From an uncultured Roseburia sp. (lineage in GTDB: Bacteria; Bacillota; Clostridia; Lachnospirales; Lachnospiraceae), in assembly GCA_910587865.1 (NCBI GenBank), contig CAJUNX010000005.1, positions 214-36,471 of the forward strand: 36,258 bases of DNA. The letters run 5' to 3'. The first letter of the stretch is position 1. Each line of letters starts with the position of its first letter. The translations under genes were made by a program, and so were the position numbers. Below are positions 1-8,400 of this stretch, piece by piece. The notes under the pieces are model-generated. The model made no database searches. It had not been told where the DNA came from and saw nothing but the letters and a program-made list of their open reading frames with translations.

Positions 1-45
1 TCTGGTGTCTGTGCGCCTTTGCATGCTGACATGCAATCCGCACAT

Positions 46-2475
46 TCACCGAGACTGGGCTTTCATAACAATGTTTACAATCCTTCCCGGTACATAAATC
101 TCTTTTACGATATTCCCGGTCAGTTTCTCCGCGACAGACTCCTTCGCCGCCGCGATCACGGTATCCTTATCGTCGTTTCTCCCGATCGCAAGCGTCCCGC
201 GCGTCTTTCCGTTGATCTGCACCGCGATCTCCACGGTATCCTCCACGGTCTTCGCCTCATCGTATTCTGGCCAGGTCTGCTGGTACACATATCCCCCGCA
301 GCCGATGATCTGCCAGAGCTCCTCCGTGATATGCGGCGCAACCGGGTTTAACAGTATTAACAGTGTGCGGTACTCGCCCTTCGTGATCGCATTTTTCCTG
401 GTAAATTCATTTAACAGCGCCATCATCGCCGCGATCGCCGTATTGTATTTCAGATTCTCAAAATCGCCGCTGACCTTTTTGATCGTCTGATGCATCTTCG
501 TCTCAAGATCCGCGGAATAGTTCTCCTCCGGCGTCATGATATCCTGAAGCTTCCACACGCGCTCTAAGAATCTCCGGCAGCCCTTCACGCCGTCCTCGGA
601 CCAGGAAGCGCTTAAGTCGAACGCCCCGATAAACATCTCGTAGGTGCGCAGCGTGTCCGCGCCGTACTCGCGCACGATATCGTCCGGATTTACGACATTT
701 CCTCTCGACTTCGACATCTTCTCGCCGTTCTCGCCTAAGATCATGCCATGCGAGGTCCGCTTCTGGTACGGCTCCGGGCAGGGAACGACCTTCTCATCGA
801 AAAGGAATTTGTGCCAGAATCTCGAGTACAAAAGGTGAAGCGTCGTGTGCTCCATTCCCCCGTTGTACCAGTCCACCGGCATCCAGTAGTTTAATGCCTC
901 CGGGGACGCTAACGCCTCATTGTTGTCCGGGTCACAGTAGCGCAGGAAATACCAGGACGAGCCTGCCCACTGCGGCATCGTATCGGTCTCGCGCTTTGCC
1001 GGGCCGCCGCAGCACGGACAGGTCGTATTCACCCAGTCCGTCATCGCCGCCAGCGGCGACTCGCCGTTGTCGGTCGGCATGTAGCTCTCCACCTCCGGCA
1101 GCATGAGCGGCAGCTCTCTCTCGTCGATCGGCACAAATCCGCATTTGTCGCAGTGCACGATCGGAATCGGCTCGCCCCAGTAGCGCTGGCGGGAAAAGAC
1201 CCAGTCTCTTAATTTATAATTGGTCTTGGCGCAGCCGATCCCCTTTTCCTCCAGGAATGCGATCATCTTCGCCTGTGCATCCTTCACCTCAAGACCGTTG
1301 ATAAAATCGGAGTTGATCAGCACGCCGGTCGCCACGTCCGTAAACGCCGCCTCGTTGATGTCGACCTCCTCACCGTTTTTCGCCACGACCTGAACCATCG
1401 GCAGATCAAACTTTTTCGCAAATTCCCAGTCGCGCTCGTCGTGCGCCGGCACGGCCATAATCGCGCCAGTTCCGTAGGACATCAGCACATAATCCGAAAT
1501 CCAGATCGGGATTTCCTTTCCGTTCACCGGGTTTGTCGCCGTCAGCCCGTCGATCGGAACGCCGGTCTTCTCCTTTGCAAGCTCGGAACGCTCGAAGTCG
1601 GATTTCTTCGCGGCCTCCTCACGGTACGCTGCGATCGCGTCCCAATTTTTGATTTCTTCCCGATATTTGTCAATCAGCGGATGCTCCGGGGAAAGCACCA
1701 TGTAGGTCGCGCCAAAGAGCGTGTCGCAGCGCGTCGTGTAAATGCGCAGCTTATCCTCTTTGCCCGTGATCGCAAAATCCACCTCCGCGCCCAGCGATTT
1801 CCCGATCCAGTTCTTCTGCGAAACCTTCACGCGCTCGATGTAGTCGACGTCATTTAAGCCCTCGATCAGCTGATCCGCATATTCCGTGATTTTTAACATC
1901 CACTCGCTCTTGACCTTGCGCACGACCGGAGATCCGCAGCGCTCGCAGACGCCGTTAACCACTTCCTCGTTGGCCAGACCCACCTTACAGGAGGTACACC
2001 AGTTGATCGGCATCTCTTTTTTATACGCAAGCCCGGCTTTAAACAGCTTTAAGAAAATCCACTGCGTCCATTTGTAGTAATTCGGATCCGTCGTGTTGAC
2101 CTCTCTGTCCCAGTCAAAGGAATAGCCGAGGGATTTTAACTGCTCTTTAAAACGCGTTACGTTGTTCTCCGTCACGATCTTCGGGTGGATCTTATTCTTG
2201 ATCGCGTAGTTCTCGGTCGGGAGCCCGAACGCATCCCAGCCCATCGGATAGAGGACGTTATAGCCCTGCATTCTTCGCTTTCTCGCCACGATATCGAGCG
2301 CCGTATACGGTCTCGGGTGCCCTACGTGAAGCCCCTGTCCCGACGGGTACGGAAATTCCACCAGCGCGTAATATTTCGGCTTCGTGTAATCCTTCGTCGC
2401 GGCGAAGGCCCTGTTCTCATCCCACACCTTCTGCCATTTTTTCTCCACGACCTTGTGATTGTAAAGTTCTGACAT
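46..2475 (-). CDS. leuS: Leucyl-tRNA synthetase (class Ia)
   Basis: Charges tRNA-Leu with leucine in the cytoplasm. The 809-residue protein has normal bacterial LeuRS length. Visible motifs are the class I HIGH signature HVGH at residues 50-53 (within PYPSGQGLHVGH), a zinc-knuckle-like CTSC...CERC segment near 160-180, and the CP1 editing domain with the threonine-rich TTRCDTLFG and the VPAHDERD segment. WAGSSWYFLRY and the KMSKS loop (GEKMSKSRGN, near residue 580) follow, then the anticodon-binding and C-terminal domains. GGAGGAG lies a few bases before the ATG, which supports this start. The gene is monocistronic on the minus strand as far as the window shows, and it is controlled by the T-box leader upstream. 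Nothing looks damaged. Function is certain from the motifs and length. Confidence 0.98.
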   Translation of the reverse strand: MSELYNHKVVEKKWQKVWDENRAFAATKDYTKPKYYALVEFPYPSGQGLHVGHPRPYTALDIVARKRRMQGYNVLYPMGWDAFGLPTENYAIKNKIHPKIVTENNVTRFKEQLKSLGYSFDWDREVNTTDPNYYKWTQWIFLKLFKAGLAYKKEMPINWCTSCKVGLANEEVVNGVCERCGSPVVRKVKSEWMLKITEYADQLIEGLNDVDYIERVKVSQKNWIGKSLGAEVDFAITGKEDKLRIYTTRCDTLFGATYMVLSPEHPLIDKYREEIKNWDAIAAYREEAAKKSDFERSELAKEKTGVPIDGLTATNPVNGKEIPIWISDYVLMSYGTGAIMAVPAHDERDWEFAKKFDLPMVQVVAKNGEEVDINEAAFTDVATGVLINSDFINGLEVKDAQAKMIAFLEEKGIGCAKTNYKLRDWVFSRQRYWGEPIPIVHCDKCGFVPIDERELPLMLPEVESYMPTDNGESPLAAMTDWVNTTCPCCGGPAKRETDTMPQWAGSSWYFLRYCDPDNNEALASPEALNYWMPVDWYNGGMEHTTLHLLYSRFWHKFLFDEKVVPCPEPYQKRTSHGMILGENGEKMSKSRGNVVNPDDIVREYGADTLRTYEMFIGAFDLSASWSEDGVKGCRRFLERVWKLQDIMTPEENYSADLETKMHQTIKKVSGDFENLKYNTAIAAMMALLNEFTRKNAITKGEYRTLLILLNPVAPHITEELWQIIGCGGYVYQQTWPEYDEAKTVEDTVEIAVQINGKTRGTLAIGRNDDKDTVIAAAKESVAEKLTGNIVKEIYVPGRIVNIVMKAQSR

Positions 2476-2510
2476 TTCACTCCTCCTCGTTTTTGTTTGA
2501 TTAAGTTAAC

Positions 2511-2698
2511 GTCCGCTCAGCCCGCGCCATTCGCAAAACCGCGCTTACAGCGTAAATGCCACAGGCATATACGCTGCTCTCCGCCGCTTCGCAACGGGTG
2601 TTTGCTCCTATACGGGCGCTCCGCTCATGCATCGCAGAATATACTCATTCATGCGGGCATGATCGGCTCATTTTACGATGCATGGCTGAACTTTGGAC
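2511..2698 (-). repeat. Structured intergenic repeat, copy A (in leuS leader)
   Basis: A 188-bp element whose reverse complement recurs at 9011-9195. The half nearest leuS is almost identical between copies; the other half has diverged but keeps its pairing. Read on the minus strand, the ends pair (GTCC at 2695-2698 with GGAC at 2511-2514). A stem pairs 2674-2684 with 2626-2636, and an inner TCATG/CATGA hairpin sits inside it. A CCGTT-GCGA-AGCGG hairpin with a GNRA-type loop and a long imperfect stem GCGTATATGCC/GGCATTTACGC follow. It starts directly after the U-tract of the leuS attenuator, so it is carried in the leuS read-through transcript. I do not recognise the family. It could be a mobile hairpin element or a non-coding RNA. 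Confidence 0.85.
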
Positions 2699-2762
2699 AA
2701 AAAAATCTCCGTCTCCGAAAACGGCTCCCTTCACCGGAACGCACATTTTTCAGAGACGAAGA
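2699..2762 (-). terminator. T-box attenuator terminator of leuS
   Basis: On the minus strand, CTTCGTCTCTGAAAA pairs with TTTTCGGAGACGGAG across a loop and is followed by seven T residues. It lies immediately downstream of the T-box antiterminator sequence, the normal place for the competing terminator. It is expected to stop transcription when tRNA-Leu is charged. Confidence 0.9.
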
Positions 2763-3181
2763 TCCATTCTCCGCGGTACCACTCTTCTTCGCATGTGTCC
2801 GCCGGCCTGCTGTCCGGGCTGTTTTCGACCTGTCGTTCTGCCCGGTCGGCCGCTTCCCCGGCTTCCGCCGGTCTGCCCCGCATCGGAGAGACACATACGC
2901 ACTCATTCTTCTTAACGCGAATCACACGCCCTGACCTACACACGGAATCCGTCCGGCAGCACACTGCCGCACCGCTGGCCGGTCCAGAATCGGCATATCC
3001 GGCTGCCGCTCATACCGGCACACTGCGTCTCCCGCTTCAGTCGGAGAACTCGGGGGCGAGTTGGGAACTCCCGGCCGCTGCCTCGCACCCTCCGGCAGCT
3101 CTCTGATCACCTTCCGCTCTTACTACTCCCCGTCATCGTCTTTTTCAAACCGCTACATCCCGTAGCGATTTTATTCTCAAA
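2699..3181 (-). promoter_or_regulatory. T-box riboswitch leader (leucine) of leuS
   Basis: The minus strand carries Stem I hallmarks near 3090-3165 (GACGATGACGGGGAGTAGTA, the AGAGAG bulge, and GCTGCC...GGTGCGAGGCAGC). The T-box proper is AGAGTGGTACCGCGGAG at 2769-2785. The likely specifier is CUC at 3058-3060, placed just before the CCCC that closes against GGGG of Stem I. The UGGU bulge fits the ACCA end of a tRNA with discriminator A, as in tRNA-Leu. Uncharged tRNA-Leu should stabilise the antiterminator and allow leuS expression. The T-box class is certain; the exact specifier is inferred from position. Confidence 0.93.
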
Positions 3182-3189
3182 CATGATCT

Positions 3190-3217
3190 ATTTTAACATA
3201 TCACGGGAATTTGTCAA
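3190..3217 (-). promoter_or_regulatory. Promoter of the leuS T-box transcript
   Basis: On the minus strand a perfect -35 TTGACA (3212-3217) is followed by a 16-bp spacer and -10 TAAAAT (3190-3195). The transcript would start near 3182, just before Stem I. Confidence 0.8.
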
Positions 3218-3263
3218 CTGCAAGATTGAATTTTAGCCTTCCTCCAAAATAGCACTTTTTATT

Positions 3264-3292
3264 AAGACATATACGTTTAAACCTGCTATACT
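3264..3292 (+). promoter_or_regulatory. Candidate promoter upstream of a small ORF
   Basis: AAGACA (3264-3269), a 17-bp spacer, and TATACT (3287-3292). It reads toward the 46-codon ORF at 3318 and, beyond it, the XRE/ABC pair. The -35 is imperfect. Confidence 0.4.
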
Positions 3293-3317
3293 CATTAAGC
3301 ATGCAGGGCGGTGTACC

Positions 3318-3458
3318 ATGAAAGACCAAAAAGAAATTGTCAAAAAAATGACACACAGCAATTATTTTCCTTTGCTTTTAAACAAGTATATTTATATCCG
3401 CCTAAAACTTATAGGAATATCGGCATCTTTATGCCAAAACAAAACAGAATTTTCATGA
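3318..3458 (+). CDS. Possible 46-residue peptide, unknown
   Basis: An ATG ORF starting MKDQKEIVKKMTH and ending SLCQNKTEFS. It has a lysine-rich first third, a hydrophobic middle (LLLNKYIYIRLKLIGISA) and one cysteine near the end. A plausible promoter lies at 3264-3292, and GGGCGG upstream of the ATG is a weak ribosome site. It precedes, on the same strand, an XRE regulator and a transporter that looks like a peptide exporter, so a secreted or signalling peptide is conceivable. It could equally be the truncated start of a lost gene. I do not recognise it. Confidence 0.25.
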   Translation: MKDQKEIVKKMTHSNYFPLLLNKYIYIRLKLIGISASLCQNKTEFS

Positions 3459-3534
3459 GCTATTCTTATATGCAAGAGACAGACCGCCAGCACCACACTA
3501 TTCCGAACCAAAGAAACCAAAGACCAATAGACAA

Positions 3535-3576
3535 GCATTGTGGAAAAATCTAAACGTTTGGATTTTTCCACAATGC
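3535..3576. repeat. 42-bp near-perfect palindrome
   Basis: GCATTGTGGAAAAATC at 3535-3550 is complementary to GATTTTTCCACAATGC at 3561-3576, and the centre AAAC/GTTT continues the pairing with a single T-G wobble. No U-tract follows on either strand, so it is not a classic terminator. It sits in the AT-rich spacer before the XRE regulator and may be a dispersed palindromic repeat or the scar of a mobile element. Confidence 0.7.
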
Positions 3577-3650
3577 CGACTACTACGGAATCCCTCTCAT
3601 TCTTTATTCCATAAAACCTATTGCAGATAATTTGCTGGTACATTGCTATA

Positions 3651-3687
3651 TTAACAATAGGTTATAAAAAATTGCAGTTATTGTTAA
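3651..3687. promoter_or_regulatory. Inverted repeat, candidate operator of the XRE gene
   Basis: TTAACAATA (3651-3659) and TATTGTTAA (3679-3687) form a perfect 9-bp inverted repeat about 60 bp before the XRE start codon, overlapping -10-like sequences (TTATAA at 3662-3667, TATACA at 3693-3698). Its place suits autoregulation by the HTH protein encoded just downstream. The exact promoter is not clear. Confidence 0.4.
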
Positions 3688-3747
3688 CCGCTTATACATG
3701 GAAATCAGAATTTAAAAATCGTACAATACGAGGAGGAGGAAAATATT

Positions 3748-4740
3748 ATGGAGCGATTACCTGTTGGAAAAATTATACAAGGATTACGCAAAGCAAAGGG
3801 TATTACACAAGAAGAGTTAGCGGAAGTACTGGGCGTTTCAAGCGCAGCAATTTCTAAATGGGAAAATGGACAAATGTATCCAGATATTACACTGTTCCCC
3901 GTGATTGCCAGATATTTTAATATTTCCATTGATTGTCTGTTTGGATTTTCAAATGATTTGTCGGAAGAAGAATATCTAAAAAACAGGCAGGAATGTATAA
4001 AGTTATTTGCAGGTGGAAAGTGCCTTAATGGAATTGAACGGATTAAAAGGCTGGTTTATTTATATCCAACAAATGATAGGATCAAGATTGATTTGCTAAA
4101 AAATGTACTTCCATATCTGGCTTTAGAAAAAGATTTCGAAATTCGTGAAAATGTAATCCGTCAGATGATTTTGATATGTCAGAGATGTATAGATGATAGC
4201 GTTCAATCACAAAAACATTTCCTGCTTGCACATTTGTTTATTATGATTAAAAAATACGAAGATGCGTCTGCCTGCCTTGTTGATGAAAATGAATTTATGG
4301 TAATAGACATGAAGAATAGCCTGATACTAAGAGAAAATAATGCAAATGCCATTGACATAATAGATTCAACAATAAATATGTTAGGAATACAGTTGATATA
4401 TGAATTGCGTAATAAGGTATCATATTGGATAAAAAACGACTTGACATACACAAAAGATCTTTTAGAAAAGCAATGCACTCTTATAACAGTATTAGGGCTA
4501 AGCCGCAATTTATATTTTATGGTTTATATGAACATGGCATATGTTTATTGTCTAAGCAGTCAAAAAAATGCAGCTTTAGAATTCATACAAAAATTTATCA
4601 CAATGTATAAGGAAAATCCCATAAAAGATAGTATGCTTATCCATGTTTTTGTGTCAGGGTTTTCAAGCCAGCCGTTTGATATAATAAGAAATACGTCTGC
4701 ATTTATTGAATTAAATCAAATATTGGAGGAATATTTATGA
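3748..4740 (+). CDS. XRE-family regulator with helical-repeat C-terminal half
   Basis: A 330-residue DNA-binding regulator. Residues 5-62 form a typical XRE/HTH_3 domain (LRKAKGITQEELAEVLGVSS, AISKWENGQMYPD). The rest is all-helical with TPR-like spacing (for example ERIKRLVYLYPTNDRIKIDLL), which in related regulators binds peptides or partner proteins. A very strong ribosome site, GAGGAGGAGG, sits about 10 bases before the ATG. The stop overlaps the start of the ABC exporter (ATGA), so the two are translationally coupled and probably cotranscribed. The gene is AT-rich against the GC-rich genes around it, suggesting transfer. A peptide-responsive role is an inference from architecture; no ligand is known from the sequence. 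Confidence 0.88.
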   Translation: MERLPVGKIIQGLRKAKGITQEELAEVLGVSSAAISKWENGQMYPDITLFPVIARYFNISIDCLFGFSNDLSEEEYLKNRQECIKLFAGGKCLNGIERIKRLVYLYPTNDRIKIDLLKNVLPYLALEKDFEIRENVIRQMILICQRCIDDSVQSQKHFLLAHLFIMIKKYEDASACLVDENEFMVIDMKNSLILRENNANAIDIIDSTINMLGIQLIYELRNKVSYWIKNDLTYTKDLLEKQCTLITVLGLSRNLYFMVYMNMAYVYCLSSQKNAALEFIQKFITMYKENPIKDSMLIHVFVSGFSSQPFDIIRNTSAFIELNQILEEYL

Positions 4741-6347
4741 AAAACTATGGCTATTTATTATCCTATTTCAAAAGGAAAAAAGTTTGTGCGTTATTTGCAC
4801 TAATGCTCTTTTCATCCTTTATAACTTTGTGTCCGCCGTTCATTACAAGAATCCTTCTGGATTACGGTATTGCAAGGCTATCAATAAAAACCGTTTTGTT
4901 GAGTGGAATATGTCTGCTATTTGTTTATATTATCAGTTTTTTTGCAAATTATTTCATCAGCCAATCATTGATCCGGACTAGCAACTACTTTGTTGCAGAT
5001 ATTAAAAATGACTTGATTTCAAAGGTTTTAAAATTACCTATGGAGTTTTTTGATCAACAACAGACAGGCTATATTTTAGAACGTGTAAAAGAAACTGATT
5101 CCCTAAATGTTTTTTTCTCACCTGTATTTTTAAAATTTTTGACCAGTATATTTTCGTGTGTTGGAGCGTGGATATTTATATTGTCGATACGTTGGGAATT
5201 ATCCTTGATATTGATTATATTTTTGCCTGTTTTGTATTACTTTACTAATTATTCGAGTATACAAATTAAAAAAGTTTCAAAAGCATTACTTGAATCAAAT
5301 GCACAAGCATCCGGGAAGATTCAGGAAAATATAGGTGGTATTTCAACGATTAAAGAAATGAATTTAGAAAAACAGCGGTCAAATGAAATGGCTCAGCAAA
5401 TAAGAAATGTTGCAGACCAATCCATAAAACGTAATAAGAAAATGAACCTTGCTTCTGAGGGTATACAAGGTTTTACTAATATATTTTCAGTTTTACTCAT
5501 TATCTGTTCTGGATTATTTATCATTCATGGAAAAATGTCTATGGGCGATTACTGGGCAGTTTCACAGTATGCAACAGTAATATTTGCACCTATACAAATT
5601 TTGGCAAGTATTAGTGTTATGGTGCAGCCGGGGACTGCTGCTTTATCCAGAATCGGTACTATTTTAAGGCTTAAAACAGAGAATGAAATTGAGGGAAAGA
5701 GAAAAATAGAGAAAGTTACCAAAGTATCGTTTACAGATGTTTCATTTGGGTACACGAACCACAATGTTATTCAAGACTTTAATATGGTTATTCATAAAAA
5801 TGAGAAAATTGCATTACTCGGAAAAAACGGAAGCGGTAAGACAACGATTGCTAAGTTGCTCATGGGATTTTATAAAAACTACAAAGGTTCTATAAAGATA
5901 AACAACATAGAATTGAAAGAACTCTCGTTATCTGATTTAAGAGAAAAAATAGGCATTGTGGCACAAAATATTGTTTTGTTCTCTGGAACTCTGATAGATA
6001 ATCTGATGTATGCCGCACCACAGCTGACAGAAAACAAAATTACTTCAATTCTCCAAAAAGCAGGACTTGATATGTCTGAATTTGAAAATGGACTAAAAAC
6101 TATAATAAGTGAAAACGGGAAGAATTTATCTGGTGGACAAAGACAGAAAATTGCGTTTGCAAGAATGATTATCAAAAATCCAGATGTTGTGATTTTTGAT
6201 GAAGCAACATCCAACTTAGATGTCGATACCCAGGAATTGGTGCGGGAATCGGTAAATATATTATTTGCAGATAAAATTTGTATCATTATCACGCATGATT
6301 CACACATGGCAGAAATAGCTAATTCGATTGTGCGCCTTTCTGAATGA
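4737..6347 (+). CDS. ABC exporter, fused membrane and ATPase domains
   Basis: A 536-residue half-transporter of the MsbA/LmrA/bacteriocin-exporter type, presumably a homodimer in the membrane. About five to six membrane helices occupy residues 10-300. The ATPase domain follows with Walker A GKNGSGKT near 361, Q-loop AQNIVLFSGT, signature LSGGQRQK near 463, Walker B VVIFDEATS near 483 and H-loop ITHD near 520. There is no N-terminal C39 peptidase domain, so it would not cleave a leader peptide itself. It overlaps the XRE regulator by 4 bp and is equally AT-rich. The pair may be an export or self-protection cassette for a peptide or drug. The substrate cannot be told from the sequence. Confidence 0.93.
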   Translation: MKNYGYLLSYFKRKKVCALFALMLFSSFITLCPPFITRILLDYGIARLSIKTVLLSGICLLFVYIISFFANYFISQSLIRTSNYFVADIKNDLISKVLKLPMEFFDQQQTGYILERVKETDSLNVFFSPVFLKFLTSIFSCVGAWIFILSIRWELSLILIIFLPVLYYFTNYSSIQIKKVSKALLESNAQASGKIQENIGGISTIKEMNLEKQRSNEMAQQIRNVADQSIKRNKKMNLASEGIQGFTNIFSVLLIICSGLFIIHGKMSMGDYWAVSQYATVIFAPIQILASISVMVQPGTAALSRIGTILRLKTENEIEGKRKIEKVTKVSFTDVSFGYTNHNVIQDFNMVIHKNEKIALLGKNGSGKTTIAKLLMGFYKNYKGSIKINNIELKELSLSDLREKIGIVAQNIVLFSGTLIDNLMYAAPQLTENKITSILQKAGLDMSEFENGLKTIISENGKNLSGGQRQKIAFARMIIKNPDVVIFDEATSNLDVDTQELVRESVNILFADKICIIITHDSHMAEIANSIVRLSE

Positions 6348-6391
6348 GTGGCGGCTGTTATTCAGTTGTAACGAAAAGAGGGCGGTATCAC

Positions 6392-6478
6392 TTATCCAAA
6401 ACATATAAAGATAATGCCTGTAATAATCTCAATGATAATTGATAATGTTTTCTTCATTTTTAGAATGCCTCTCTTCAT
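6392..6478 (-). CDS. Possible 28-residue hydrophobic peptide
   Basis: A minus ORF reading MKRGILKMKKTL followed by a hydrophobic run SIIIEIITGIIFICFG. It begins two bases after the stop of the fused kinase gene; a second ATG seven codons in has GAGAGG before it. The shape (basic start, one membrane-length helix) resembles small membrane peptides or the leftover start of a membrane protein. It overlaps, in another frame, a metal-ATPase remnant, so it may be an accident of decay. Confidence 0.2.
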   Translation of the reverse strand: MKRGILKMKKTLSIIIEIITGIIFICFG

Positions 6479-6551
6479 GGTCAATCCCCCTCTTCTGCGC
6501 CTCCCGTACAACTGCCCTTGCCATGGAATGCGGGAAGTGCTCCTCCAGGCA
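6429..6551 (-). pseudogene. Remnant of a heavy-metal P-type ATPase
   Basis: In a frame different from the kinase fusion, the minus strand reads CLEEHFPHSMARAVVREA then QKRGIDHEERHSK. This resembles the nucleotide-binding region of P1B-type metal ATPases, where an E-H-P-x-(S/A)-x-A-x-A-(I/V)-V motif is conserved. Similarity stops after HSK, where the frame runs into unrelated sequence and a stop. Only about 30 codons survive, so this is a scar of a deleted gene joined to the end of the AraC fragment. Family assignment rests on memory of the motif and is moderately sure. Confidence 0.45.
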
Positions 6552-8265
6552 TCCTGCACTGCATCACGTATTCCTTAAACCCACGGCCGCAGACGCTTTT
6601 AAACACGCGGGCGAAATAATCCTCGCTTAAGAATACCATCCCCGCCAGATCCGACCGCGACAGCGGCTCGGCCAGATGCATTTCGATGTACTCGCAGACA
6701 GCCTTCATCCGCTCCTCCATCGGCATCGCCTGCATCTGGTCCGTCTCCCTGCAGTGCCGGTCAAATTCCTTCCGTGTGCATTCGACAATGTTTAGAAAAT
6801 CCCCCTCCTCCGTCACAAGGCGCCGGATGCTCACACGGATCTTAAGGGACGCCGGATCCGCTGTCGCGTATTTCATGGAATTTTCGAGAAACAGCTGGAT
6901 CGAGAGAACCGGAATCCGCGCGCATGTCACGCCATCCTCAGAGGAGATCCGGCACTGCCCGTCCAGCCGCATCATCGAAAGATAATTGGAGACAAAAGCC
7001 AGCTCCTCCTCCACCGTCACAAAATCCATGCAGTCCCGCATCAGATACCGCAGATGGTCCGATACCTGGAACAGATATTCCTGCACATAATCATACTTTC
7101 GCACCATCAGGGCCGCGTTCGCGTTTTTCAGGCAGTTCAGGTAAAAATGCGGACCAAGCTGCAATTGCAGGTACTGCATCTGTATCGTCTGACGCTCCAG
7201 CTTTTCCTCATAGGTGCGCTTCTGCCAGTTTAAGATTTCTTCCGTCATGGTCTGGATGGATTTCCGCACCTCCTCGATTTCTTCTACATTTGTATCTGCC
7301 TGAAATCCCTCAAAATGTCCCTCCTGAATCCGGTACATCGTATCTGTCATGCTGCGCAGCGGCAGGATCAGCCGTTTCTGAAGCAGGTGAAGAAATCCGG
7401 GCAGAGGGGCAACCGTCGCAAACAGCGCGCCAAAGGACAGAAGCTGCACCGGACGGATATGGGTCCACAGCTCATCCTTTTTCCACGCCACAACGGCAAG
7501 ATCCTGCTGCGGATCCGCCTGCTGATAAATCACGTATCCGTTTACTCTCACGGGTCCTGCCGCGGATTCCGGCAGATCCGACGCGTAAAAGGGCGCCTCC
7601 TCCCCCGTTGCGTAAATGCGTCCGTTACAGATCACGCCGAAGCGGTAGTCCTCCCCCTCCGGCAGCAGGCTGGTCAGCTCGGTCATCCCGGCAGCGGCGA
7701 CGCGGTCTCTCCGGTAACAGACGGCATAATAGATATGCTCCGGGTAAGTGAGCAGATGGGTGCCATAGCCGCCCTTCTCCATGTCGAGGATCGTCCGGCA
7801 GTCCGCTTTCAGCCCCTCGATCTCGTCAACCTTCATGCCGTCGTAAATCCGGCAGAGCATCTGATTCAGGTTGTCATAGAATACCCAGATGCCGTCATAT
7901 TTTCCCAGGATCGTATAGACCTCGTCAATATCCTTTTTCAGACTGATCAGGGACGCGAGGTTTCCCGTATTGTCCACATAATGTTCCATCTGATACAGCT
8001 CCTTGCTGCGGTTAAAAATCCGCAGCGTCTGCGTCTTTGTCCGGTCAACAGATGTCATAATCCGGTTCACGGAGGATTGCAGCATGACTCTGATCCGGTC
8101 GTCACGTTTCTCCTGGTAATTCAGAACATTGCCCGCCAGAAAAAAGGCGATGGTCGCAAAAAAAAGAATCCATACGGTCAGAACGATTTTCGTGATCTGC
8201 CTGTTCAGACTAAACATATGTGGTTTCTTTCTTTCCGAATGCTTTTTATCGAAATATCTCTGCAT
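6481..8265 (-). pseudogene. Sensor histidine kinase fused by deletion to an AraC fragment
   Basis: A 594-codon frame. Residues 20-45 and about 275-295 are membrane helices flanking an extracellular sensor region, followed by a HAMP-like segment and a His_kinase (YesM-type) H-box LQLGPHFYLNC near 370. The ATPase domain keeps its N-box (IQLFLENSMKYA) but breaks off near residue 495 at DFLNIVE, before the glycine-rich boxes. The frame continues straight into the linker and first HTH of an AraC-type response regulator (LSRSDLAGMVFLSEDYFARVFKS, then GFKEYVMQC). The second HTH is missing; the last 24 codons read out of frame through a P-type ATPase remnant. The simplest history is deletion between adjacent kinase and regulator genes plus a second rearrangement. 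Neither phosphorylation nor normal DNA binding is expected. GGGAG lies before the ATG. Confidence 0.8.
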
Positions 8266-8400
8266 AGACCGGGTTCTCCCTGCCGTTTTTTCCGCATAAC
8301 CTCATCTGCCTGTTCAGACGGGGATACATGATCAGTATAATTCAATTTTTCCCACTATACTATCAAAAATCCGTCCGGATACGATTGATTTCAGAGAGAT

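Noticed and set aside
1..45. TTGCATG/CATGCAA hairpin (19-36) as leuS terminator
   Set aside because: Seven-base stem without a T-run within the window; the true terminator may lie outside.
2556..2915. 119-codon plus frame beginning MPQAYTLLSAASQ, and its relative at 8956-9150 (minus)
   Set aside because: Both are translations of the structured repeat, which is conserved as stems and not as codons; no ribosome site.
3311..3643. Overlapping 80- and 83-codon frames on both strands
   Set aside because: They run through the palindrome and AT-rich spacer, lack start signals and show no recognisable protein.
6924..8331. Long plus-strand frames opposite the kinase fusion (275 and 338 codons)
   Set aside because: They are antisense to a clearly coding frame, have no ribosome site, and their amino acids (Pro/Ser/Arg-rich) have no family features.
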